Shown here: in pieces, positions 39,730 through 53,471 of the stretch
Position numbering within the stretch: position 1 is the first letter of the stretch
How the letters are laid out: every line of letters starts with the position of its first letter
Origin: Sipunculus nudus
Lineage: Eukaryota; Annelida; Sipuncula; Golfingiida; Sipunculidae
Direction: 5' to 3'
DNA length: 64,000 bases
NCBI GenBank assembly: GCA_026874595.1
Contig: CM049310.1
Location: forward strand, 69,759,556-69,823,555
Program-made: the position numbers and the translations under genes
The notes under the pieces: model-generated
The model's database searches: none
Seen by the model: only the letters and a program-made list of their open reading frames with translations
Told to the model about the DNA's origin: nothing

Positions 39730-40265
39730 TAGCTCAGCTGACTAAGTCGTCCGTCTGTCTGTCTGTCTGGGTACTTCGGAGCCCCACAACTCAGAGGTAT
39801 GGTTAACAGAGACCTAATTTCAGGTTTCCAAAGAGACTTTCCATGGGCCTCCCTGCATGTCAAGATAGAAGATTCTAGGCTCAGTCTTTCCCTTAGTGCC
39901 CTATTAACAGATGACCATATCTTAAGAGGTCTCAAAAATAAAGACAAAAATGGTGAAAATCTAAAAAATACAAATGGCCCTACCAGACTGCAGAATCTGA
40001 TGGAACATTCCATGATCAACATGATTAGAGTTTCTGGGTAGCAGAGACCTAATTTCAGGTTTCTAAGGAGATTTTTCATGGACCTCCCTGGATATGAAGC
40101 TAGAAAGTTCCAGAGCCAGCGGTTACGATTTTTGCCTGAATAACGGACGGACGGAAGGACAGACGGACAGCTAGACAGACAGACAGACGGACAGACAGAA
40201 GAACAGACGGACGCCGGACAATGGGTGATCGCTATAGATCAGATGACTTTCAGTCAGATGAGCTG
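39730..40265. repeat. Dispersed repeat family C, copy 1
   Basis: Starts near TTTAGCTCAGCTGACTAAGT and ends near TCAGATGAGCTGAAA, so the ends are roughly inverted. The interior has two copies of an ACAGAGACCTAATTTCAGGT unit and ends in a (GGACAGAC)-rich stretch. Related to 52590-53175 and 56640-58195. Confidence 0.6.
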
Positions 40266-40464
40266 AAAACACACACGTACGGCGGAGGCAATATCCTTCG
40301 TTTCGGTTATCGCAAACGTCATGACTCGATCTGCACGCATTATTGTCTGAAGTATATTTATATAAAAACATTGAAATTTCACCTGACGACTAGCCTACCA
40401 TCACGACCATCCCCCCCCCCCCCGACCATTTTTTGGGGTCAAGAACTCGTGTAAATCATAATAC

Positions 40465-40790
40465 CTCGAACACGACCTCCCCGCCATCACGACCTCCCCG
40501 CTAACACGACCTCCCCGCTATCACGACCTCCCCGCTAACACGACCTCCCCGCTATCACGACCTCCCCGCTAACACGACCTCCCCGTTATCACGACCTCCC
40601 CGCTAACACGACCTCCCCGCTAACACGACCTCCCCGCTATCACGACCTCCCCGCTAACACGACCTCCCCGCTAACACGACCTCCCCGCTATCACGACCTC
40701 CCCGCTATCACGACCTCCTCGCTATCACGACCTCCCCGCTATCACGACCTCCCCGCTATCACGACCTCCCCGCTATCACGACCATTTTGG
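40465..40790. repeat. 17-bp minisatellite (about 19 units)
   Basis: Unit AACACGACCTCCCCGCT alternating irregularly with ATCACGACCTCCCCGCT. It ends in ATCACGACCATTTTGGCTGG and a TTAGCGATATTTCACT stretch, words shared with Tc1/mariner-like fragments at 6945-7033. It looks like expansion of a short segment inside such an element. Confidence 0.9.
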
Positions 40791-41532
40791 CTGGTCTCGC
40801 AGGTGGTCGTGTTAGCGATATTTCACTTTTTTATTTATATATGCAGGTTCGACAAAGAAATTATACATCAAACCTTATTAACAAATGCGCATTTTTTTTT
40901 TATTTTCACTGATGTAAACGTATAATCTACACGGTACATGATGTAGATAAAGACAATTAGATTAATTCTATCCGGTTGTTTAATACACAGACCACGATCA
41001 ATACATGAATAAGGTATTGATAATTAAGCAGTAACTAGACAAGCTTGTTTATGTTTATTTGTATTTTTTAACAAGCTTGATTTGTCATGGGCATATGATA
41101 GGCCGTATTTGTTCATAAGCACATGCATGCTTCGTGATGAGAAATCAAATTACCCGGAACTGAAGCAGCAATATTGACATAGAAACACTCAGAGGTGATG
41201 TACATTTAAGCGGTATACACTAACAGTACATTGAGATCATCAGTACGTCCGTGGTTCAAGCTTAATCAGCCTGGCGGTTGACAGAGCGCAGACGAAGGGC
41301 TGACGCCAACTTGTGTTGTAATTACGGAAAAAGCCGAGCGGCTTCGGTACCTCTGAGTCATCGTGAGTTGTTTCCGGCAAGGGCTGGGTCGACAGTATCA
41401 CTGAGCGCTCCGTTTGGGGGACCACTACTCCGGCCGCTGGCTTCACTTCTCCGCTCTGTCCGTCGGTTTTCCCGATCACAGCTCGTTTAGTTACCACTAG
41501 AATTTGAACTCGTATCTACTAGTCGGTCAGCT

Positions 41533-43181
41533 ATGGGTTGCAGACAAAGCAAAAAGGAAGAAACAACGGCAGAGGAGGGTGGGGCAGAGGGACAAAAGGG
41601 AGAGGGAGCTGCCGCGGCAGACGCCTCTCCCAAACTCATCGTCGTGTTCGGAGCCACAGGCTTGCAAGGGGGTTCTGTCCTCAGAGCGCTTAAAGCAGAC
41701 GACAACTTTAAAGTCCGGGGTGTCACCAGGAATCTGGAATCAGACAAGGCAAAAGCTTTACAGGAAGAAGGTAGGCAGATTTGTATATTAAATGATATGT
41801 ACGGTATTAAATATTTTAATATGATGTTTTCTATGATATTCCCGTCCCTGCAGTTTCCGGGAGTATTGATTCTCTAACGGACCACACCTATTTAATGTTT
41901 AAGTCTGGCAAAGAAAAGGCTGATTAGGATTTGGCGGGAAATTAACATATTCCATGACGGCCCCACTAGTTGAGTCATGTCTGGATGTCTGCGGAAGAGC
42001 CACGCGCATGGCTGGCGAGCGGGGATAGGGGGCCGCTACGGAGAGCGGAGGACCAACAGAAATGGTCAAGTGGCTGTGATACTGCGGCGGGGCGGTCATT
42101 GATTACTGTTGATAACGGTAAGCCGCTGCCGGATCAACCACAGGCACTCCGCTAGGGAAAGCCAGTCAGCCTGTATGGAGAACAGGGGGTTCCAATCTTC
42201 TCACATAACCAGCATTAAATATTCATCAAGCCGGGCTCATTTCATGGGCAACTTAAAAAGGTCATGTTTACATAATGCAGCCTCGCTTACCCTATTGATA
42301 TTGAGGAAAATGATAAAAAAAAACATGCACTAGTTCGAAAAATAAGATGCGTCAGCATTTGCCAAAGGGAAAAAGGTTACGCCCCATGGGAGAGACTAGT
42401 ATCTGCCTCCCGGCTCCCTTCCTGATGACCATATCAGCGTTGCATGCATGGTATGATCCCTGGGCGCGGACTTTATCGATCTTTAGAAACAGCCGAAGGG
42501 TCGTCTGACGTCTTTATTGGGTACATCCTTTTTAATATTTTAACATCCCTGGCTAACATAGTTGTAATATTAAATTAAAGCTGCATAAATTTGTTTAATG
42601 TCATAATTACGAATAAATGCAACCCTGCTTAATGTTTCCACCGCGATTACATGCATCACACGCCAACAGTCCTGAAACATTTTCATCCATATTTATGTAT
42701 GTAACCTGTTAACATTTGGACTTGTGTGAATTGACTTGTATTAACGGCACTGTGGGTGGAATGATTACTGAATATTACCCACACGCTTGCTTTTATGACG
42801 CTATCGATTTTTGTGCGTCATGCATTACAAATTCAGTAAGTTGATTATTTGAATACCAGCCTCACAGACACATGATCAAGAACTGTTGCAGGGTATGTTT
42901 ACAACAGCCTTGAGATGATACAGCTTCAGTCAGGCATATGTAATGAATATCACATATAGATATAAACGTATTCAACAATTTTCCGTTTGCTAACTGTTCA
43001 GAGCCCTGTGAGCTTTGCATAACGGCGTTCGATTTCTGTTGCCGGCACATCTGGACTGGCTTCCAACCATATATAGTGATGAGCTACAGCCTAAATATAT
43101 ATAATATTGACGTACATATACAGGAAATACTGAAAAGAAACAGTTTATCACTGTAAGTATTGTTCCAGTATAAGAATATAT

Positions 43182-43251
<70 letters not shown>

Positions 43252-43444
43252 CTGAAGAAAAACAACATTGTAAACTCACTACAGACTGTTTCACGGGATG
43301 CGACCCGATCATCAGGTGAATGTTTTTAGAATGAAGCCAACGGCGTGGTTTAAAAAGCCGAGACTCCAGGAGATTACGAGATTATTTTATCGCTCTGGCC
43401 TCGTCTGTAGGCCATAGAGCACTTTAAACCGGAGGGAAACTCTA

Positions 43445-43532
<88 letters not shown>

Positions 43533-46500
43533 GAACAACAGGTTTTCAAGGGAGACTAATTTTCTTTACCATGTATTATACCATTTTCTCTAACTCCACC
43601 CCCCCCCACACACACACACACACAGACACACCTCTCTATCTCTCTCCTAATTTATATAATACCAATTAACACTCTATCCTGCTATAAAATACATCATCAT
43701 AATAAATAAATTACTTAAGTGCAGGATATAAAATATCAGTTTGTCTCCCTATAAGAACATTATACGGAATCATAGAAATACGCTTCGGGTCTACAGTGAA
43801 CACCGGAATACATGACTGATCACATACACAGTGGAACGTGCATAAATCCTGAGGACTTGTATGAGCACATTGTTAACCGAATGTACGCATGGTGAGTAGT
43901 CTCTTCATATTGTAATATAGCGGATATATGGGCGTGGTTGTGGTTGTCCTTCCACGAGTGACTTGCATGTAAAATCAATATTCTCGATATCTTGCACATA
44001 CCGTAAACTGTTTTATCAAAATGCTCACTTTGTACTCCTAGTTGGGCAATGAAATGTAATCAAGAAAAAAATGTATTTAAACAATGTCACGCCAATAATG
44101 AGGAAATTGATACCACCGGTGTATGTGAAAGAAGGGTGACACGAGGACGGTCTTAGAAAGCTCCAAGAAACATCAATAAATCAGTTGCAGTAGAGGGCCG
44201 ATAAGCCTAAGGCTTGATTACAGTGAGTTGTTTACGTACTCGTGTACGGAGCACTGCAAGATGCACGGAGCAATGCCTGGTACAAGGCCAATAACATCCG
44301 CTACACGCGGACACTGACAATGCTACCCCACGTGACTTAGGAAGCAGGGTTGCCAGAATGGTTGACCTCGCATGTTGGTTACGTTACTTACTACCCGCTG
44401 AGACAAGATTAACTACCCGATATTATATAAACAGGGCATGTGCATTTCCTCTTGAGAACTGAGAACGTTTTACTAAGGAAAAGGCTTCTTTCAATTGAAA
44501 TCCTGTTGATTTACTACAAATCAATGTTTGACTGTATGGATGTATCTATTTGCACAACGAAATAAAGGACGTTTGCAGGTTTTGAAAATAATTCTATAAA
44601 ATTTACTATATATATTCACAATTCTGTTAATTTGGTGTTTTTTGTCTAGTCTTTGTGTAGCACTAAATTTGCCAAATCTTGTACGGTAAAAATTTCCTGG
44701 TGTCCCAGTATTATATCAAATGGTTGATTTAGCTTCTCGGAGATCAGTTAAACGAGAAACGGGCACGAGAAAATACCCAAGGATATACCGGTATACCAGT
44801 CGATCCATGGAATGATAGACTACTGGCATCAGTTGAAGTTAATCCTTGGCAGTCGTTGGCTGGCTATTACTTCACGTTTCGTACGACTTTTATGTGGTTG
44901 TGGTACGACGTTGCTACCACTTATCACGGTTTGTCACGACTAATCACGATAACCCGCGTCCATCGTGGTTAATCGTGATTAATTTACACCGGAATCGTCG
45001 CTTATCACTGTCGTTTCATTTGGTGTTTCAGTCGGCAGTGGACGTGAGAGAAGCGTCCTCAATCGTAGACCTGTAATCTGCTTCATAAAAAAATATCTGC
45101 CTAATTTTCACAGGTCGTAGCGCCAGGACAGAGGAATCAATCGCTACTCAACGAAAAGTCGGAGGTGGTTGATGACAGAGAAATTAGGAACTGTTGAGTG
45201 TTACCTTAATGGTGTATGATGATAGGAATGTTTCACTTGATAAACGTGTAACCATGCATATTGCATGTTGGGCGAGGGAGGAATATCGTTTCAATGTATA
45301 TCAATGCTAATGAACAAGAGTAAATGAGGCACAGCTCAATGTAAACCAATGCTGTTGGAAGAGAGAGGAATGAGGCACAGCTCAGTGTAAACCAATGCTG
45401 TTGGAAGAGAGAGGAATGAGGCACAGCTCAATGTACACGAATGCTGTAGGACGAGAGAGGAATTGACACAGCCCATTGTATATGGATGCTGTAGTACGAG
45501 AGAGGAATAAGGCACACCTCAATGTAAATGAATGCTGCTGGACGAGAGAGGAATTAGGCACAGTTCAATGAATATGACTGCTGTAGGCCGAGAGGAATTA
45601 TGCACAGCCCAATGTATATGATTGCTGTAGAACGAGAAAGGAATAAGGCACAGCTCAATGTATGGACGAGAGAGGAATGTGACTGCTGTAGGACGAGAGG
45701 AATTAGGCACAGCCAAATGTCTATGAATGTTGTAGGACGAGGAGAGAGGAATTAGGCACAGCTCAATATACAGCATGCTATATGGCGACATAGGAATGAC
45801 TTACAGCTCTATGTACATGACCGCTGTAGGACGAGAGAAGAATGGGGCACAGCTCAATGTGTATATCAATGCTGTTCGACGAGAGAGGAATTAATCACAC
45901 CTCAGTGTAAATGAATGCTGCTGGACGAGAGAGGAATGAGGCACAGCTAAATTTGTATCAGTCTTATCAGACGAGAAAAGAATGAGGCATACAAAAAAAA
46001 AACAATCGGGGAGGGGGCTAGCCCTAGCGCTGTATGGGTCCTCTTACAAAGAGAATACCAGTCCAATATCACTGTCTACTGAGTCGTGTTTTCCAAGCTA
46101 TCAACAAACACATCTCTCCTCTGTCACTGCGCCCCTCCGTATACGAGCGTACCAGTTTTGGATCTCCCCCCCCCCCCCCACCCCACCCCTCCCGTTTTCC
46201 AATTTTGGGGATCCGCCCCTGAAATCAGACACTGCAGAACGATAACTCAAAGCTGTAGATCTCAAGGGATCACAGACCGCTCTACAATAACTCATTAGTC
46301 TTTGGTGACGGAGGAATTATGATTACATGCGCCTTTCTGAAGAGAACGTAGATTGTTCCGTGCTCTTCGCAGCCAACTCGTTCGCGTAATTTCCAGACGG
46401 CCCAGGCTTCTGCTCAGTGAAGCCCATATCATATGGAGGGGCAAAACATTTGACAGCTAATTTTGCAGACCTGCTCCTATATCCCGCACCCAGGTTCGTG

Positions 46501-49500
46501 TTTACCACTTATATCCCAGTCAGCGGCCAGGCCAGCTAATATTTGGCTTGGCCACGTTAAGAGCAGTTAACGTTCCAAGACGAGGCCTTTTTTGTTTCTT
46601 TTTTGTTTTTTTTTTCTGACTTGGCTTGCACACTCAGCCTGTGGTTACCGAGTCTCATGTTCCCGTATTTACTGTCGCTAAATATTAGCGATCACCTCAA
46701 AATATTTTGATATGTGAAGTGCTGTCTGGTGAAACTTACGCATGCATGTTTCATCAAAACGGCTGACATATAGATTGTGCAGTTAAAGTTTGCTGGGAAA
46801 AAATAACTAGAATGAAACTCGCCAGAGCGCACAACTCCACCAAGGGGAAAGAAAACAACTTGATTTACCTCTTTCCGTACTCGTTATAACCAATGGGGTT
46901 TTCCCTGGCCTATACCTCGCTTCACAATTTTTCGTGAAAATTGGTTTTTCATTCTTTGCTCACACACAAACCGACAAATAAAGAATCGCGGAGGAAAACA
47001 TAATCTCCTTGGCGGAGTTGAGCTGCAGAGATAACAAATCTATTCTTGCATGACCAGGTAGCATATATCACGTGATCTTGTGAAATATGTTTGGCAATAA
47101 AAAGAACTGTCGCATAGTATATATGTTAAAATCATTAAAATGTATATGTATATAAAATAAGAAAAAATACACTATACGGCACACGCGTTTGGCATCATTG
47201 CTTTTGGCCTGTTAATATTTATGTAAAGTACATGAAGTTACAGCAATTAACGCATGAGATAGATATATCTCATCAGGCGAGTAAACGAAATAAACGAATG
47301 GAATAAAACTTGAATAAATCAAACAAAAATTTATTATCACAAGAAGACAGTGTCGATCATGGTTATGTACTATGGAAAATAGACTTATTTTTATATAAGA
47401 GAGGATTGCAAAAGTGAAGCTGCGTGGGTTAAAAAGACGGGTTTATACATTAAAAAACGATGGAAAGGTTTAATATTCTATGGAGAAACATAATTGTGCA
47501 GGTGCATTCTGGTTAGCCTGTGTTAGCACCCAGTGTCTGTAGTCCTCACACAGAGAGACTGTTAATTATTCTGAAGAACCGTCACAAGCTCCGCTCACAC
47601 GACCTAGCATGGTTGTCATGGCAACCAAGAAAACTGGTTAGCGTCTATACCTGTCAGAGGTACTTGAAGGGCGTGGTTAAGCAGGACTGCTTCACAGTTG
47701 CTCTGTTGTCATTCGCATAGTTAACGCATTTCTTAATCTCGTTCTACCGTAAAGCTTAACAACAAATATTCTTCCTGCGGGGTTTATGCTATCCTTTTTA
47801 CTATTGTGAATCTCTGATATTATATCATATAAAAACGTGTAATATTAAAATTAAAACATCCTAGTTACAGTGGTACAAAGTTCAAGTAGTGGTCCGTCCA
47901 AGGTCGGTGGTTTTCAACGGGGTTTTCCGATTTCCTCCACCTCCAGACACTACTGAACGCCACAACCTGAGCCGCGGAGAGTGCCTCGATTAGCTTTATA
48001 GTAACTACTTGTACAATCCATGTAAAATAAATAAAGTTTAAACAAAAATCCGCCAACATCTTTGCATGGCACTCGAGCGCTTATGTTGAATAGCATGTCC
48101 TTGGTTTCATCTTATCTTTATAAGATATTACCTCTCCCGAACTAAGTCACGGAAAGATCGACTGATATAACACGCGGGGGGCGCCGGGGTACTCCTTAAT
48201 GCCAAGTTGATTGTGTTTAAATTAATCCGGGCCTCCCTACAGTGATCAACGACTGTGATAAGACCCATTGATATTGTTTACGGGATCAGTTTTCTATTTT
48301 GTTGATGGTGCTTATTCTATCAAGACTGGTGGTGGGTAATTGCTTTGCTTGCTGCAGAATGAGTACACCTTCCCGCTATTATATTTGGGGGACATGGTGC
48401 ATCCAAACTGGAGATGTCCATGAGATGTCCATGGAAAATTTCGGAAACCATTTACAACACCATCTTATTTGTAAATTATGGATTACTTGGTTAACAGCAA
48501 TTTGCAAGCTATTAATTAGCCTAAAAAGAGTGTGGTATTAATGACAAATATTATGAAAATGAAGTGTAAATGCAGTCAGGGAAGCTGTTAGCGGATGGTT
48601 AGCACAGCAGAATGTTGGCCATTGTCCTAATGTCTCGGTTCAAATAATGTTTACCAAAAAAAAAGTGAAATAAAGAGATTCGTGAAACAAGTTTTTGACA
48701 ATTAAAAAACTAAACCCAATCAATTAATATAATTAATTCGGCGATTCATTTATCTTTATTATGATTTATTAGTTTACCTCTTCCTAAATATTAAATTCAT
48801 TCGTTTTATGTCTCTTTTAATACCCTCTTGTAGAGCTTCAGGTGAGAGTATACGATAGATATCGCAAGAAATCAAACTATATTCAGCCCCAACCAAACCA
48901 CCACCCTCGACCCCCGATCACTCCTCCCGGCCCCCCAATTACCCCCCCCCCCCCCCCCATCCCGGCGATCCCCTCCAAATTCCCTGAGGGGGAATCGGGG
49001 ATATTAACCTTTGGACTTATACCTGTTGACTCATAAGTTTATAACAAGAACCCTCAGCAGCAGCAGAAGAAGAAGTTTACGCCCATCGAGCAGCTAAAGG
49101 TAGCTGTTGTAAAGACCTCAGCCCTGAGCGCTACCTAAGCATGTTCTCTGAGCCAACAGACGAGACGCCACACTAAGCAAGGCAAAGAACCGCGAGAGAA
49201 CGCCACGGTACATCCCGAACCGGTGATCTTGTAGGAAAGCTACAGCATCCACAGCCGCAAAGGCAGATAAACTCCCTCTTCCGATCCCAGCAGCGGAGAC
49301 CCAGCTATGCCATTCGAGAGCCGAACCCGATCCTGTGAAATCAGTGTTTCGAGACCGATCGCCCTTTTATACTTGCAGTTTCGGCCATTTAGTAAGTTGA
49401 CCGTATCAGCAAGTTTAGCCAGTTTTTTCGTCATCAGCAAGCAAGAACCCTCATAATATGAGTGTCAGTGTAATTTGGGTATCAAAAGCATAGTATCTCA

Positions 49501-50531
49501 TTAATATATGTAAATGAGTAGGGAAACTAATGTTTTCAGACACCTGTATATTTGACATCAGAAATGGTGGAGAACTGAAAGACACAATGATAAAACAGGT
49601 TTAAATTTAAATGAAGAGTGTTTGCTTAAACTTAATCTAAGTAACTACTTATATGTAAGGTAAGTTCTGCAGGTAATCCTCTAATATGTATGGCGTGTTT
49701 AAAACAAAAACAATCAATATTCATATTCAGCCTCTGAATCAAAGAGCCGACCTGCATTACTACTGCATTTGGCTTCAGCTTATTTTTTTTGTCATCTTTG
49801 AAGGATTGGCATGCATCGCTGAAATGTATTGCTCTATAATTAGTCATATCGGTATGGCCGCTTTACGAGGCCGAAAAAAATACCATCCACGTGACCATGG
49901 TCATTTCACAAGCATGAATCATCTGCATAGTAACAGACCGTAGATTTGTCTGACGATCGAACATATTAACACCAGCGAATTTATTTTTAAATAAAACATG
50001 TTGTCTTAGACGCTCAGTAGCAAAGAAACGTCAGAGGTGTGATATCATCATAGGTTGATCCGGTAGCTTCGATTCTTGCCCCTGTTACTTTTTCCCCGAT
50101 ATGGACAATGAAAAAGCTCAGCAAATCGAAGGGAGGCAGACGGTACCACATTAAACCCGGGCTGGTGGGGACGCCGGCTGGTGCTGTGTTTAACATGACC
50201 TCACTCCGTATAAAATATGGGTCCCCAGTGCGCTGGTGGTGTTTTTGTTATTTCTGTCGAAAGAGTATGATGCCGGTGTGTTCCTCGGTATTGATTACAA
50301 GCCGAGTCTCAGGAGCCGTGTGGCCAAGACCATCCTCACATGGGATACTAGACGGATGGCGGCTTTATACTGCCCCAGATAACGCCTGATGTATGGTATG
50401 AACGGGGAGGTAGAACCACGCGACACGGGACATCTGCTGTCCCAGCCAGGAAGGAAAGGATAGCCTAACTCCGAGGCTGACGAGCTTACGACGCCATCAG
50501 TAAAAATGTACATCTTATATCACCCCCCTCC

Positions 50532-50586
<55 letters not shown>

Positions 50587-51417
50587 ATAATTATTGTCTG
50601 TCGTGATTTCACTAACGCCGGTGTAAGGTCGCACAAATATATTATAAATCTGAGAGTTCATTACTTCAGCTCATACTCATGACCGTGTTCATGCATATTC
50701 TCTTTATTTATTAACACATTGTGCCCTATATGCACACCAAGCGATACTGAGTGAATCGACATTTATATAATATTTTCTGTTGAAATTCGTATCTGAATGT
50801 GTGGGATGGTGACAGAACTACACGGAATACGTTTTATTTTCCTTTCTACAGATTTTACATATCACAGGACGCTTTAACCGCCAGATTAATGCCATAAATG
50901 TCATATATATATTATTTAGGTTGTAGTTAGGTCCGTTATGTGATGAAAGTGTCTGACAATGAGATCAGTGGTGGTTTTGCCAATTGCGTTTTTGGCATTC
51001 AGGCAGCGCTAGGCCAGGACCTGGGGCGATCAGAGGGATACAGCGTGACTGGTGACTAGTACAATAAAACGAGTCGTATCTTGACAAATCGATACACAAG
51101 ATGAGTCAGCAAAACAAGTATGTTAATATACCAGCACCAAACCTCAACGGAGACCGTAAGGCCCCAAAGTTGTCTGTATACCAAAAGCATCCCATAGAGG
51201 TCGCCACAGATTACAAAATAATACCACCAGAAATCGATAACGGAGCCAAACTGTCTTTGCTCACAGATTCCTGTTTTCGTTGTAGGTTTTGAATTGGTTG
51301 CCGCCGACCTGGACGATGCGGAGTCACTGAAGGCAGCGCTAGAGGGCGCTTACGGTGTGTTCGGTGTTACCAATTACTATGAACATCAAGATGGAGAAAA
51401 GGAAACAACGCAGGTAA

Positions 51418-51478
<61 letters not shown>

Positions 51479-53407
51479 GTTTTTGGAGAAAACATGTGTG
51501 TGTGTCTGTAAACGGTTATCTGTGTGTTTTGAGTCTGATGATGATTAGCAGGAGTAGTAGAAGTATTATATTGAAACATTGTTTTTTGTATACTCTCTCA
51601 ATTTCTCGTAGGATACGCCAGGTGCAGACCCAGTCTTTTGAGTTGATCGTAACTGGCAAATGTTCATGGATGACTGACTCTAAACATATATTAATTAAAT
51701 GTAGGTCCATCAGATATTATTAGAAAAACTCTGCAACCTAATCACTCTGACTTCTCCGGTTTCGTTAATCTTCATATATCAAGTTTATTTCAGACTCCCT
51801 GTCCTTAGCCTACCTCTCAGTTTACATTACAGTGGAACCTGTCTGAAAGACCACCTGTCTAATAAGACCACCTGTCTAATAAGACCATCTGTCTATTAGG
51901 ATCACCTTTGACTTTGAGTGAACCGAAAGCATACACACTGGTTAGAACGGACCCTTATAATATAATTACCTGTATTATTAAGACCTTTTTGTTCTGTCCC
52001 ATAGGTGGTCATTTAACACAGGTTGCACTCTGTATGTTAACTCTATATAATTCTCTGAGAACAAAAAACAATTCTTGAAATTACTTGGTATAATCAATCT
52101 TAGTTCCGATCTTTGTTGTGAAAAAGAAGAGCTAGATTTATTCAAATTACCCCTTTTTATTCATCCAATATCTCTCTGCATAATATCAAATGTTTAGCAG
52201 GTTGCATACTTATCACACTGCTATCTGTTGCTATTTGTAGCCTCTAAATGTATTCATAAATTACCGCCAAAATTAATAAGATGGTCTCTTGAATTCGTTG
52301 CGTAGCCAGGATAGAATTGGGGGGGGGGGGGCCTGGCTGAAATATTTGGTAAAGGCAACTGAAGTATATATATAGATATATGCTTCAATTAAGTTTTAAT
52401 TCCAATTGAAAATACCTGTTTACATGATGAATAAATAAAAATAATTAAATTTGCAGGATCAAACCTACTGAAATGTAGAATTACTAACAAACAATACATT
52501 TTTACTGCATGTGTTCTAAATCTGCGGATACCAGTTACAGGATATTAATGATTGTGTTTAAGAAAATTTAATCATTATTTGACTATAAAGAGATGGGTCC
52601 TTGTCCGTCGTGCTTCTGTCGAGCCGTCAGGCTGTCCGGCCGTTTTTTAGCAGGACACACATCGTAAGCATAAGTGCTAGGATCATGTATATTGGTCATG
52701 GAGTGTTTCATCACTTCCTGCAGACTGGTGGTGGCTAACTTGACATCCTGGGAGGTCCGTGAAAAGTCTCCTTGGAAACCTGAAATTAGGTCTCTGTTAC
52801 CAAAATTCTCCGAGCTATGGGGCTTATAATTCCCCCCCCCCCCCCCCCGCGAAAAAAAGAAAATTTGATACCAAATCAGGGTACAAAGCGTAACCAGCTG
52901 GACCTAGAATGTACTTTTAGCTATATTCTGCAACTGTGTTCTGGAAATATAAGTTTTACTGTTTAAACCAAGAGCAAATGCTCAGTCATGCCAAGTACCA
53001 CTATTTTGCTCTGAATCATAGTGTAATGTACTTTATGCGTACAAATCTGCCTTTCCCTCCCCAAACTTTTAACAACCTTTGCAATCACAATCATTTACTT
53101 CTAAATAAGGCAACAGTTGTAAAAATTAGGCCATTATCTCATGCTTGTCCCCTGAGCGTCATGACCCATGGGTCACTTGTGTAAAGTTGTTTGCACAAAA
53201 AACGTCTTTATAGTCTCGAGTCTTCGTTTCCTTTGCAAGGTCCCAGTACAAGTCCGAGTTGAGAAGCCTCGTGTCCAGGTCCCGGTCCAAGTAGCGTACG
53301 CCAGTCAGTGGCGTCATTTTTTCTTCCAGGTGGGGGGGGGGGGATGACTTTGTATATTTATATATACACACACACACACACTTACACCTTTTTCAGTGTC
53401 TCTGAGT

Positions 53408-53471
<64 letters not shown>

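Larger units (their letters stand above)
33354..41532. other. Intergenic region between CRAL-TRIO cluster and NMRAL1-like gene
   Basis: Begins with the gene 4 3' flank (AATAAA at 34493-34498 is a distant poly-A candidate). It then holds C/G-rich tracts with (CA)n (34890-35026), a poly-C-rich element (about 35840-36070), (CT)n(CA)n (38298-38367), an inverted copy of the GGTCA-rich repeat (about 39000-39480), dispersed repeat C (39730-40265) and a 17-bp minisatellite (40465-40790). No gene was recognised in 36.1-38.2 kb, which is AT-rich and without clear structure. Confidence 0.6.

Noticed and set aside
40465-40790. Regular short repeats resembling a CRISPR array
   Set aside because: Units are contiguous 17-mers with no spacers, in a eukaryotic intergenic region. 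It is a minisatellite.
45233-45791. Minus-strand open frames with repeated LCLIPLSS-like blocks
   Set aside because: Translation of the 46-bp minisatellite; frames break between units and there is no family similarity.
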